Shown: positions 1 to 6,444, numbered from the stretch's first letter. The stretch is 9,871 bases of DNA from an uncultured Actinomycetes bacterium (GCA_905181745.1 CAJIYV010000059.1:1-9871); one strand, 5' to 3'. Notes: generated by a model not told the origin, from the letters alone. Program-made: numbers and translations.

Positions 1-450
1 ACCAAGGGTCGTGATGTCTTTTGTGTCTTGGGCAACACCTTGAAAGCCAGCCACAATTGGGATGGCACCTTTAGCAAGTGCATCGGTAATCCGCCCCGGC
101 GTTACATCGATAATCCTCGCCGCACCGTGCGCTGAGTCAGTGATCAAACCCGCTTGTGATCCCGTATAGGAACGGGACACTGCACCCAGGTCTGAAATCG
201 CCATTGCCAGAAGGGCCATTGAGATCCGCTCACCTGCGGTGAGCAACATGTCCAATTCACGTGCGGGTGGAAGTGGTGATACCTGCTGGGCTAAATCCAT
301 CAGTTCATCGGTTGAATCACCCATTGCCGAGACCACCACAACAACGCTATGGCCCGCTTTCTTCGTCTCCACAATTCGGCGGGCAACCCGTTTAATGCTG
401 GCGGCATCGGCGACACTGGAACCACCGTATTTTTGCACAATCAGGGACAC
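1..450 (-). CDS. lysC: Aspartate kinase, N-terminal part (cut by window edge)
   Basis: Phosphorylates L-aspartate with ATP, the first step of the aspartate pathway to lysine, threonine, methionine and diaminopimelate; cytosolic. The reading frame runs open from a GTG at 450 to the window edge and gives 150 residues beginning [13 protein letters not shown]. The K-Y-G-G-S-S motif (residues 7-12) is the ATP/aspartate-binding signature of the family, and the downstream stretches [23 protein letters not shown] and IPIVAGFQG are typical amino-acid-kinase fold elements. The remaining kinase domain and the regulatory ACT domains (family length about 410-425 residues) lie outside the window, so feedback control cannot be judged. 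The GTG is chosen because the conserved core begins right after it. It has no Shine-Dalgarno but a TAAACT hexamer 7 nt upstream, suggesting a leaderless mRNA. It is divergent from the ABC exporter genes. Confidence 0.96.
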   Translation of the reverse strand, partial: MSLIVQKYGGSSVADAASIKRVARRIVETKKAGHSVVVVVSAMGDSTDELMDLAQQVSPLPPARELDMLLTAGERISMALLAMAISDLGAVSRSYTGSQAGLITDSAHGAARIIDVTPGRITDALAKGAIPIVAGFQGVAQDTKDITTLG

Positions 451-457
451 GGGCTCA

Positions 458-463
458 AGTTTA
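458..463 (-). promoter_or_regulatory. Candidate -10 element for leaderless lysC
   Basis: On the minus strand TAAACT is followed by 7 nt (TGAGCCC) and then the GTG start. TANNNT at this distance is the usual signature of leaderless actinobacterial mRNAs. No convincing -35 hexamer was seen. Transcription start is inferred, not shown. Confidence 0.55.
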
Positions 464-529
464 GTCTGGGCGGGTATCGTGCCCTATGAGGACCAATTCA
501 TCTAAGACCTCAGCAGACACGAGATTCTT

Positions 530-1408
530 ATGGTCAGGGAGCAAATGGGCGGCACGCACGTAATTGACGCACACCAAGTGGTAAAGAACTATGGGGAATT
601 CAGCGCTCTCGCAGGTGTTTCCGTGCACGTCGATGCCGGCGAATGTCTCGCCCTCCTTGGCCCCAATGGCGCCGGCAAAACCACACTTACCGAAATCCTT
701 GAGGGATACCGCACCCGCGACGGCGGTGAGGTCGAAGTACTCGGGGTCGACCCCAGCAAACCAACCGGTGCTTGGCGTTCGAAACTGGGGATCGTCCTAC
801 AAAATGCAAGTGACCTCGCAGACCTCACAGTGAATGAAACGATCACCCACTTCGCCCGCTACTACCCCAATCCGGCCGATCCCGAGCAGGTAATTGCCGC
901 TGTCGGATTGACCGGGAAGGCCGCTTCACGCAACGGCAAGCTCAGCGGTGGGCAACGGCGCAGGCTCGATGTTGCCCTCGGCATAATTGGTAACCCTGAA
1001 GTGTTGTTCTTGGATGAGCCCACCACCGGCTTCGATCCGGAGGCACGGCGAGAGTTCTGGGTACTCATTGATCGGCTCAAATTAGAAGGCACCACGATCT
1101 TGCTCACAACTCACTATCTGGATGAAGCTCAATACTTGGCCGACCGCGTCGCGGTAATCGCCCGCGGCCTGATCGTCGCACACGGAACGCCGGACTCAAT
1201 CGGTCATCGGGGTGACGCGATCGTGACGTGGTCCGAAGGTAAGCGTGAAATGAGCGAGTCCACCACCGAGCCCACAGCATTCGTGGCTGCCCTCGCCAGC
1301 AAATTTGATGGGGAGATACCGCATCTTCGCGTACGCCGTGCATCTTTGGAGGACGCCTACCTTGAGTTGATCGCCCAAGACCGAGACATCCATGTTGGTG
1401 AGCAATGA
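530..1408 (+). CDS. ABC transporter ATP-binding protein, ABC-2 / DrrA-type exporter
   Basis: ATPase of a two-gene ABC exporter; it should dimerise on the inner face of the membrane and power the permease encoded next to it. Of 292 residues, the nucleotide-binding domain fills about 12-230: Walker A GPNGAGKTT (44-52), Q-loop Q91, signature LSGGQ (138-142), Walker B VLFLDE (158-163) and H-loop H195. The C-terminal end with SLEDAYLEL is typical of DrrA-like (drug/antibiotic resistance) ATPases. Start choice is open: ATG 530 gives the longest product, while ATG 545 lies 3 nt after AGGGAG (536-541) and would shorten it by five residues. The stop overlaps the permease start as ATGA, so translation is probably coupled. 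The substrate cannot be read from sequence; multidrug, antibiotic or lipid export are all possible. Confidence 0.93.
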   Translation: MVREQMGGTHVIDAHQVVKNYGEFSALAGVSVHVDAGECLALLGPNGAGKTTLTEILEGYRTRDGGEVEVLGVDPSKPTGAWRSKLGIVLQNASDLADLTVNETITHFARYYPNPADPEQVIAAVGLTGKAASRNGKLSGGQRRRLDVALGIIGNPEVLFLDEPTTGFDPEARREFWVLIDRLKLEGTTILLTTHYLDEAQYLADRVAVIARGLIVAHGTPDSIGHRGDAIVTWSEGKREMSESTTEPTAFVAALASKFDGEIPHLRVRRASLEDAYLELIAQDRDIHVGEQ

Positions 1409-2220
1409 CAAACTTTATTCGCCTAGACGCTGTTGGGATGGGCATGGGCCGGGTGGGAATCGAGCTCAAACAATTCTTTAGAGACCGGGAATCCGCTGTA
1501 TTCAATTTCTTACTGCCCATGATTCTTCTGGTAATTTTCGGTTCAGTATTTGGTGAACAGGATCTGGGTGATTCCGACATTACGTTTTCGCAATACTTCG
1601 TTGCCGGGATGATCGCCTCCGGGATTCTCTACACATCCTTTCAGAATCTGGCCATATCGATCCCTATGGAACGCGAGGACGGAACCCTCAAACGTCTCCA
1701 AGGAACACCTATGCCACCCGCTGCGTTCTTTATCGGGAAAATTGGTATGGTTTTTGTGGCCTACATTGCACAAGTCACCATCTTGATCGCCGTTGGTGTG
1801 TTCTTTTTTGATATCGACATGCCGACAACGTCATTCGCGATCTTCACCTTTATTTGGATCAGCATCCTTGGCCTGATCGCGACGACCCTACTTGGAATTG
1901 CGTACTCCGTCGTGCCCAAGCAAGGGCGTGGTGCGGCTGCATTGGTTTCCCCCGTAGTGCTCGTACTGCAATTCACATCAGGTGTGTTTTTCGTGTTCAC
2001 TGATCTCCCACAGTGGATGCAGAGCTTCGCATCATTATTTCCTCTGAAGTGGCTCGCCCAAGGAATGCGCAGTGTATTTCTCCCCGAGTCTGCGGCGGCC
2101 ATGGAAGTCAACGGTTCATGGGAACTCGGCTTGACCGCAATCGTTCTGGTCGTGTGGATTGTTCTCGGGGCTCTGCTTGCCACACTATTTTTCCGATGGA
2201 CCCCACGGGGCGAAAACTAA
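1405..2220 (+). CDS. ABC-2 type permease of the exporter
   Basis: Membrane subunit of the exporter encoded with the upstream ATPase. It has 271 residues with about six predicted membrane segments (near 34-51, 64-83, 107-131, 139-163, 177-198 and 239-264). Between segments 2 and 3 lies the cytoplasmic stretch [16 protein letters not shown], a hallmark of ABC-2/DrrB-type permeases that contacts the ATPase. Length fits the family (about 250-280). The start ATG overlaps the ATPase stop (ATGA), with GGTGAG just before it as a weak ribosome site. The gene converges on recR and the two coding regions overlap by 4 nt, so there is no room for a terminator between them. Transported substrate is unknown. 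Confidence 0.92.
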   Translation: MTNFIRLDAVGMGMGRVGIELKQFFRDRESAVFNFLLPMILLVIFGSVFGEQDLGDSDITFSQYFVAGMIASGILYTSFQNLAISIPMEREDGTLKRLQGTPMPPAAFFIGKIGMVFVAYIAQVTILIAVGVFFFDIDMPTTSFAIFTFIWISILGLIATTLLGIAYSVVPKQGRGAAALVSPVVLVLQFTSGVFFVFTDLPQWMQSFASLFPLKWLAQGMRSVFLPESAAAMEVNGSWELGLTAIVLVVWIVLGALLATLFFRWTPRGEN

Positions 2221-2816
2221 GACCCGACTTGGCGCCGCCCAGCGAATGCGCGGCCCAAAGTTATTTCATCGGCATATTCCAGATCCCCGCCAACAGGTAG
2301 TCCACTGGCCAGCCGCGAGACCGTTAAACCCAAGGGAACCAACAAGCGTGAAAGATAGGTCGCCGTGGCTTCACCCTCAAGGTTGGGGTCCGTGGCCAAA
2401 ATCACCTCAGTGACACTGCCGTCGGCTAGCCGAAGCATGAGCTCGCGGATTCGCAGATCATCCGGGCCAACTCCATCAATTGGGTTAATTGAGCCACCCA
2501 AAATGTGGTAACTGCCACGGAACTCGCGGGTCTTCTCAATTGCTACAACATCTTTGGGTTCCTCCACAACGCAGAGCACACTCGGATCGCGTTTAGGGTC
2601 AAGACAAATTCGACACTGTGGATTCTGGGCAACATTCCCGCAAATTTCACAGAACTGCACTTTTTCTTTTACTTCAAGAAGTACTTCAGCTAGGCGTTTC
2701 ACGTCTTCTGGGTCCTCGCCGAGGATGTGAAACGCGATGCGCTGTGCGCTTTTGGGACCAACGCCGGGTAGGCGCCCTAGTTCGTCAATCAGGTCTTGAA
2801 CGATTCCTTCATACAT
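2217..2816 (-). CDS. recR: Recombination mediator protein RecR
   Basis: Works with RecF/RecO to load RecA onto gapped DNA during recombinational repair; cytosolic. It has 199 residues, the normal family length. Features in order: helix-hairpin-helix region with [11 protein letters not shown] (16-26), C4 zinc finger with Cys 56, 59, 68 and 71 (CEICGN...CRIC), Toprim domain starting around 80 (VVEEPKD at 83-89, then [12 protein letters not shown]), and the C-terminal [10 protein letters not shown] element. The ATG lies 6 nt after the dnaX stop, so the two genes form an operon; there is no strong ribosome site. In most bacteria a ybaB/ebfC gene sits next to recR in this cluster; here none lies between dnaX and recR. 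The 3' end overlaps the end of the convergent permease gene. Confidence 0.98.
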   Translation of the reverse strand: MYEGIVQDLIDELGRLPGVGPKSAQRIAFHILGEDPEDVKRLAEVLLEVKEKVQFCEICGNVAQNPQCRICLDPKRDPSVLCVVEEPKDVVAIEKTREFRGSYHILGGSINPIDGVGPDDLRIRELMLRLADGSVTEVILATDPNLEGEATATYLSRLLVPLGLTVSRLASGLPVGGDLEYADEITLGRAFAGRRQVGS

Positions 2817-2822
2817 TAAGTG

Positions 2823-4670
2823 TTAACCGTTCTCGATTTCGCCGATGGAGACTCCGCCGAGTTCCTGAGCAATCAGGTCCGCGCCCGTTACTTCACTTGA
2901 GGCGGAATCATCCATGCTAGGGGCGTCCTCTTCCTCCGGCACGGGAGGAACGGTAGCGCCACCGACGACACCTTTTGCTCCCAAAACTACATCAATCTTC
3001 GTATCGATTTCCAGCACGTCAAGGATTGCCTGGCGTAAGCGCTCGTCGTGTCCGCCAGATTTCACGTTGTTGTAGCGGCCTGAGTCCTTAACTCCCACTG
3101 CAAGTACACCGTTCTCAAAAGACAACGGCGTTGACTCTGTGAACCCCATCCAGGCCACACGTGAATACTTCAGCAACGCGTCCATGACTGCCGGCCACAT
3201 TGAAATAAATGAGGCAACAGTGGTGTTCCCCAGATTAGGGACCAGGGCTTGGGTTGCTACCGGCTTAGGAGTGTCCTCGACTGGTTCCTTTGCGGCTGGC
3301 TTTGCCGGCTTCTTGGGTGGTGGGGGCACGGGTGGTGCGGGCACAGGTGGTGCGGGCACAGGTGGTGCGGGCACAGGTGGTGCGGGCACAGGTGGTGCGG
3401 GCACAGGTGGTGCGGGCGGTGGAGCAGCTTCGGTGGCGACGGGTGTGGCCTGTGCAGCGGCCGGTGCGTGATTCACCACCCCAGAGCGCTCTAGCAGCTC
3501 AACCCGAGCAAGAAGGCCATCGGTTGAATCATCGGTTGCGGGCAGGAGCAATTTCGCCATGAGCAGTTCAAGTTGAAGCCGGGGTGCAGTTGCTCCTTTG
3601 ATCTCACTTAACGCCCGGTTGACCAGGTCACCGGCGCGCGCCAGTTCGGCTGCACCAATGCGAGACGCCTGATCGACTTCAATGGCGATCACTTCCTCTG
3701 GCGCGTGAATCAAGCCACTCTCGGCGGCTCCCGGAATTCTCTGCAAAACAATCAGGTCACGAACTCGTTCAAGTAGGTCGGTGACAAATCGCCTGGGTTC
3801 GTTGCCCGATTCAATGACTCGGTCAACTGCGGTAAACAATGCGGCGCCATCGCGATCAATTAGCGCATTTACAGTTTCATCAAGCAACGCTGAATCTGTC
3901 ACGCCTAACTGCAGGACCGCTTCCTGGTAGGTAACGCCCTCGGGCCCACAACCAGAAATAACTTGACCCAAAATTGATAGCGAATCGCGTACACTCCCGG
4001 TACCAGCGCGGGCAATCAGGGCGAGCGCCGCGGGATCAGCGGGGATTTCTTCACTTGCACACACCATGACCAAATGTTCTTGCAAAATCTTCACAGGCAC
4101 TAACCGGAAACCGTAGTTGTGGGTCCGTGAGCGAATTGTGGGGAGAACTTTGTCTGCTTCGGTTGTCGCAAAAATAAAACGAACATGCTCGGGTGGCTCT
4201 TCAACTAATTTGAGTAGTGCATTAAATCCCTCTTTTGAAACCATGTGGGCTTCGTCGATTATGTACACCTTGTAGCGCGATTTTGCCGGACCAAACATGG
4301 CACGTTCGCGCAGATCACGAGCCTGCTCCACCCTGCCGTGGCTGGCAGCATCAAGTTCAATCACGTCCATTGAGCCCGAACCCGTCGCGGACAAATCAAT
4401 GCAACTTTCACATTCTCCGCATGGATCCGGTGTCGGTCCCTGCTCACAATTAAGTGATCGGGCCAAAATGCGCGCCGTCGAAGTTTTGCCGCAGCCTCGG
4501 GGACCAGAAAGCAAGTAGGCATGATGCATTCGGTTGTTTTCTAATGCTCTGTGCAGTGGAGTTGTGACGTGATCCTGGCCGACGACCTCGCTCAGTGTTT
4601 GGGGGCGGTAGGTGCGATAGAGAGCCAGCTGGGGACCCTTGGGAACTGGTGTATCGCTCTTTTTCGCCAC
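2823..4670 (-). CDS. dnaX: DNA polymerase III subunit gamma/tau
   Basis: Clamp-loader ATPase subunit that joins the replicative polymerase to the sliding-clamp loader. It has 615 residues: Walker A GPRGCGKTS (56-64), zinc module with Cys 75, 84, 87 and 90, Walker B IIDEAH (137-142), sensor 1 FATTE (167-171), and the arginine-finger region TIRSRTHNY, the form common in actinobacteria in place of SRC. Domain III runs to about residue 375. A proline-rich linker (about 405-465) holds a (PVPAP)n repeat encoded by a 15-nt tandem array. The last 150 or so residues form the tau-specific C-terminal part. No A-AAA-AAG-type slippery site was seen, so a shorter gamma form by frameshifting is not indicated. 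GTG start at 4670 has no Shine-Dalgarno but TAGAGT 6 nt upstream. It is cotranscribed with recR. Confidence 0.98.
   Translation of the reverse strand: MAKKSDTPVPKGPQLALYRTYRPQTLSEVVGQDHVTTPLHRALENNRMHHAYLLSGPRGCGKTSTARILARSLNCEQGPTPDPCGECESCIDLSATGSGSMDVIELDAASHGRVEQARDLRERAMFGPAKSRYKVYIIDEAHMVSKEGFNALLKLVEEPPEHVRFIFATTEADKVLPTIRSRTHNYGFRLVPVKILQEHLVMVCASEEIPADPAALALIARAGTGSVRDSLSILGQVISGCGPEGVTYQEAVLQLGVTDSALLDETVNALIDRDGAALFTAVDRVIESGNEPRRFVTDLLERVRDLIVLQRIPGAAESGLIHAPEEVIAIEVDQASRIGAAELARAGDLVNRALSEIKGATAPRLQLELLMAKLLLPATDDSTDGLLARVELLERSGVVNHAPAAAQATPVATEAAPPPAPPVPAPPVPAPPVPAPPVPAPPVPAPPVPPPPKKPAKPAAKEPVEDTPKPVATQALVPNLGNTTVASFISMWPAVMDALLKYSRVAWMGFTESTPLSFENGVLAVGVKDSGRYNNVKSGGHDERLRQAILDVLEIDTKIDVVLGAKGVVGGATVPPVPEEEDAPSMDDSASSEVTGADLIAQELGGVSIGEIENG
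3316..3417 (-). repeat. 15-nt tandem repeat inside dnaX (Pro-rich linker)
   Basis: Five identical copies of GGTGGTGCGGGCACA (plus-strand reading) lie at 3331-3405, flanked by a degenerate copy at 3316-3330 with two mismatches and a partial copy at 3406-3417. The unit is 15 nt, so length changes keep the dnaX frame. On the coding strand it yields an alternating Pro/Val/Ala linker (about residues 422-447) between the ATPase/domain III part and the tau tail. Identity between copies points to recent expansion or homogenisation by slippage. Confidence 0.95.
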
Positions 4671-4676
4671 TTGGTC

Positions 4677-4682
4677 ACTCTA
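4677..4682 (-). promoter_or_regulatory. Candidate -10 element for leaderless dnaX-recR
   Basis: On the minus strand TAGAGT is followed by 6 nt (GACCAA) and the GTG start of dnaX. This is the canonical leaderless spacing in actinobacteria. No recognisable -35. The element lies about 10 nt downstream of the hairpin that ends the preceding gene. Confidence 0.55.
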
Positions 4683-4692
4683 GCCGTTGCCC

Positions 4693-4761
4693 CCTGAATA
4701 GTTCTGCCCGACTTTCCTTGAAAGGAAAGCCGGGCAGAATCTAATGAATCCTCTATTCAGG
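4693..4761 (-). terminator. Nested hairpin terminator after the binding-protein gene
   Basis: An 18-bp stem (4702-4719 with 4722-4739, 2-nt centre) is perfect on the minus strand apart from one G-U pair, while the plus-strand RNA would have an A-C mismatch; this favours action on the minus-strand transcript of the binding-protein gene ending at 4773. The U-run expected of a classical intrinsic terminator is absent. An outer 9-bp inverted repeat (CCTGAATAG 4693-4701, CTATTCAGG 4753-4761) encloses the hairpin with a 13-nt bulge on one side. Confidence 0.7.
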
Positions 4762-4772
4762 ATATCCAACTA

Positions 4773-5915
4773 TTACTTTGCAATTACATAGCTACCTTTG
4801 TCATTAACAACCAGGATTTCAACCGGTACCTCAGTCCTCGTACCCGAATTGAGCTTGGTTCCCATGTGTTTCTGGTACGTAATTGTTCCCGTTGCACCCT
4901 TGAAGTTCTTGGTGCGGAACGCAGCCCTCTTCAATTCTCTGAACTCAGTGCCACCCGACTTCTTTATTGCTGCAGCGAGCACATTGACCGCGTCGTAGGT
5001 GAAGGCACCCCACACCCCTGGCTGCTTCTTGTATTCCTTGACATAAGCCTTGACATAAGCCTTGGCAGATGGCAATGCAGGGGCTGCTGGCACACCGCTG
5101 AATGTGCAATGCTGCGCAGCCGCAAGGCCCGCTTCGGTGACAAATGCTGGATCAACATTTGCTAACCCCATGAAACATGGGGTAGAAGCTGCACTTGCCA
5201 ACAATTGCTGGGCAATAAGGCTTCCTTCAGGGTAATAGGTACTCGAGTAGATCATGCCAGGGTTGGTGGCCAGGGCCTTAGAAATCTGGGCACTGAAGTC
5301 GGTACTGCCCGCGGTAATCGGAATCTTTATAACCTCGATGCCCTTTTTCAATAACCCGTCTGAAGTTTGATCAGCGATGCTCAGGGTGTAGTCCGAGGTA
5401 TCTACCAGCATTGCTACTGACTTGACACCCGTTGCACTGATGAAGGCGATCTCAGCCGGAGCGATTTGAGAGTTCATCGGCTGGGTTGTAACTCCCAATC
5501 CCTCAGTCTCATTCGAGGAAGTCATGCGCGCCGGAAAAATTTTTGCCTTGTAGTACAACGGAAGGTTCACAATTCCAACACTGGAGTTGTAGGGACCAAC
5601 AACGGCGATAGCCCCAGCCTTGGCTGCTTTCTTAACCGCAGTCTTTGCCAACGCTGGATCGGCTTTGTCGTCAACACCGACAATCTTGATTTTCTTGCCA
5701 AGCACGCCACCTTTGGCATTAATCTGCATGGCCGCAAGTTGCGCCCCACGCAACTGATCCCGACCATTGTTGCTCTGGCTGCCAGTTAGTGGCGCTTCCA
5801 GAGCTATGACAATCTTGCCCGATTGCGCGGCCTGCCCCGGCAGAGCCGAAACTCCCACGGCGAGCACTGTCGCAAGCGCCACAACTGCGGCCGACTTAAG
5901 TGCGCTAAATTTCAC
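4773..5915 (-). CDS. ABC transporter substrate-binding protein, branched-chain amino-acid (LivK) type
   Basis: Extracytoplasmic solute receptor of the Peripla_BP_6/LivK family, which delivers amino acids (Leu/Ile/Val or related amides and organic acids) to a Liv-type ABC importer. From the GTG at 5915 the product has 380 residues: signal peptide with KFSALKSA as n-region, an Ala/Val-rich core and a likely cut near GQAAQ (about residues 25-30), then the lobe-1 opening KIVIALEAPLTG, GVLGKKIKIVGVDDKADP and AIAVVGPYNSS, typical of the family. GTG 5915 is preferred over an in-frame ATG at 5954 because GGGAAGGAAA sits about 5-6 nt before it and the signal peptide then starts properly. No lipobox cysteine is visible, unusual for a monoderm receptor. 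No permease or ATPase genes (livHMGF) are nearby, so it is an orphan in this window. Ligand is not predictable. Confidence 0.93.
   Translation of the reverse strand: MKFSALKSAAVVALATVLAVGVSALPGQAAQSGKIVIALEAPLTGSQSNNGRDQLRGAQLAAMQINAKGGVLGKKIKIVGVDDKADPALAKTAVKKAAKAGAIAVVGPYNSSVGIVNLPLYYKAKIFPARMTSSNETEGLGVTTQPMNSQIAPAEIAFISATGVKSVAMLVDTSDYTLSIADQTSDGLLKKGIEVIKIPITAGSTDFSAQISKALATNPGMIYSSTYYPEGSLIAQQLLASAASTPCFMGLANVDPAFVTEAGLAAAQHCTFSGVPAAPALPSAKAYVKAYVKEYKKQPGVWGAFTYDAVNVLAAAIKKSGGTEFRELKRAAFRTKNFKGATGTITYQKHMGTKLNSGTRTEVPVEILVVNDKGSYVIAK
5038..5061 (-). repeat. 12-nt tandem duplication in the binding-protein gene
   Basis: TTGACATAAGCC (plus-strand reading) occurs twice in a row, 5038-5049 and 5050-5061. 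In the protein it doubles the tetrapeptide KAYV before KEYKK. In-frame and probably harmless. Confidence 0.85.
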
Positions 5916-5917
5916 AA

Positions 5918-5929
5918 TGTTTCCTTCCC
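5918..5929 (-). promoter_or_regulatory. Ribosome binding site deciding the GTG start of the binding protein
   Basis: On the minus strand GGGAAGGAAAC lies just upstream of GTG 5915-5913. It is the clearest Shine-Dalgarno in the window and supports GTG 5915 over the upstream ATG at 5954; it also contrasts with the leaderless neighbours. Confidence 0.65.
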
Positions 5930-5960
5930 GCATATCAAGAAAAATATTTGTCAATAGCGG

Positions 5961-5979
5961 ATTCTAAGGGCACTAGTGC
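5961..5979 (-). promoter_or_regulatory. Possible promoter/operator region of the binding-protein gene
   Basis: TAGAAT (minus strand, 5966-5961) could be a -10 element about 45 nt before the GTG start, leaving a leader with the Shine-Dalgarno. Directly upstream is a perfect 10-bp palindrome GCACTAGTGC (5970-5979), placed where a regulator could act. No good -35 was found; the assignment is tentative. Confidence 0.3.
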
Positions 5980-5983
5980 TGAA

Positions 5984-6004
5984 CAAAAACCGTGGAACCA
6001 CGGT
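5984..6004 (-). terminator. Intrinsic terminator downstream of ffs
   Basis: On the minus strand ACCGTGGTTCCACGGT folds into a 6-bp stem with a 4-nt loop (7 bp if the loop is counted as 2 nt), followed at once by TTTTTG. This fits a rho-independent terminator for the SRP RNA transcript arriving from the right. The plus strand has no T-run after the stem. Confidence 0.6.
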
Positions 6005-6040
6005 GTTAGCCCCGGATTGGCTCTTTGCGTGACGTAAAAA

Positions 6041-6133
6041 GGGACCCCCCGCGCACCTATCAGCGCCCACCTGCCCTTGCTGCCTTCCGGCCCTGGGGGA
6101 TTCAGCGAGATGACACCACGCGAGGGGTCAGGG
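6041..6133 (-). ncRNA. ffs: Signal recognition particle RNA, small bacterial (4.5S) type
   Basis: RNA core of the signal recognition particle; binds Ffh and targets membrane-protein-synthesising ribosomes to FtsY. The minus strand carries the diagnostic domain IV hairpin GGGCCGGAAGGCAGCAAGGGCA-like sequence (around 6073-6095) with the GGAA tetraloop and the asymmetric internal loop. The ends pair: GACCCCUCGCG from 6129 with CGCGGGGGGUC to 6043, giving a hairpin RNA of about 90 nt. A run CCCTTTTT follows the closing stem (6036-6042) and may be one 3' end; a second terminator lies at 5984-6004. Exact 5' and 3' ends are estimates. No Alu domain or room for a 6S-like long form, so it is the short SRP type. 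Confidence 0.93.
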
Positions 6134-6136
6134 AAC

Positions 6137-6142
6137 AGGGTA
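6137..6142 (-). promoter_or_regulatory. Candidate -10 element for ffs
   Basis: On the minus strand TACCCT ends 7 nt before the G at 6129 that begins the closing stem of the SRP RNA. TTGTGA lies 19 nt further upstream as a weak -35. The agreement of spacing with the RNA's predicted 5' end is the only support. Confidence 0.4.
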
Positions 6143-6179
6143 CGCGCTAGGCACTGTCCACTCACAAAGTGGCTGTGGG

Positions 6180-6185
6180 TAATCT
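6180..6185 (+). promoter_or_regulatory. Candidate -10 element placing the start at mature tRNA-Ser(GGA)
   Basis: TAATCT is followed by 7 nt (CCCCCAC) and then G1 of the tRNA at 6193. The same hexamer and spacing precede the second tRNA-Ser. No clear -35 upstream. Transcription would start at the A two bases before, or at the G itself. Confidence 0.55.
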
Positions 6186-6192
6186 CCCCCAC

Positions 6193-6280
6193 GGAGGATT
6201 CGCCTAGTGGCCTATGGCGCTCGCTTGGAAAGCGGGTTGGGTTAACGCCCTCAGGGGTTCGAATCCCCTATCCTCCGCCA
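6193..6280 (+). tRNA. tRNA-Ser(GGA), reads UCC/UCU
   Basis: Type II (long variable arm) tRNA of 88 nt with encoded CCA. Acceptor GGAGGAT (6193-6199) pairs with ATCCTCC (6270-6276), discriminator G6277, CCA 6278-6280. Anticodon stem CTCGC/GCGGG encloses loop TTGGAAA (6225-6231), anticodon GGA at 6227-6229. T-arm AGGGG-TTCGAAT-CCCCT is intact, and the variable arm lies between the anticodon and T arms. G discriminator and long variable arm are serine identity features. Confidence 0.97.
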
Positions 6281-6344
6281 TTTGCTTTCTTCGATCCCCG
6301 CTCAGTCCGCAACGGGTACCTTCACACAGGCACCTGCGTGCTTG

Positions 6345-6350
6345 TAATCT
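6345..6350 (+). promoter_or_regulatory. Candidate -10 element placing the start at mature tRNA-Ser(CGA)
   Basis: TAATCT is followed by 7 nt (TTCCCAC) and then G1 of the tRNA at 6358. A -35-like TTCACA (6321-6326; five of six bases of TTGACA) lies 18 nt upstream, a good spacer. The gene therefore appears to have its own promoter and is not just a read-through product of the first tRNA. Confidence 0.6.
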
Positions 6351-6357
6351 TTCCCAC

Positions 6358-6444
6358 GGTGGCGTGTCCGAGCGGCCAAAGGAGCGCGCCTCGAAAGCGC
6401 GTGTGGGGGCAACCTCACCGTGGGTTCAAATCCCACCGCCACCG
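6358..6444 (+). tRNA. tRNA-Ser(CGA), reads UCG
   Basis: Type II tRNA of 87 nt without encoded CCA (CCG follows the discriminator). Acceptor GGTGGCG (6358-6364) pairs with CGCCACC (6437-6443), discriminator G6444. Anticodon stem CGCGC/GCGCG encloses loop CTCGAAA (6390-6396), anticodon CGA at 6392-6394. Long variable arm (about 6402-6420) and T-arm GTGGG-TTCAAAT-CCCAC are intact. The 3' end is only about 10 nt from the stop of the convergent minus-strand gene. Confidence 0.97.

Noticed and set aside
239..505. Plus-strand frame opposite lysC
   Set aside because: Antisense of a clear aspartate kinase N-terminus; Thr/Ser-rich artefact composition.
3316..3420. Impression of a CRISPR-like array
   Set aside because: The copies are contiguous without spacers and lie inside a coding frame; it is a tandem minisatellite.
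3139..3562. Gly- or Cys/Trp/His-rich plus-strand frames opposite the dnaX repeat
   Set aside because: They are mirror readings of the 15-nt tandem array inside a well-supported dnaX; no independent start signal or known domain.
2823..4670. Programmed frameshift in dnaX to produce a gamma form
   Set aside because: No A-AAA-AAG-type slippery heptamer was seen; the lysine codons after the Pro-rich linker are AAG AAG without a long A-run.
6158..6172. Small inverted repeat CCACT-CACAA-AGTGG before tRNA-Ser(GGA)
   Set aside because: Only five base pairs, no T-run, no conserved context visible; could be chance.
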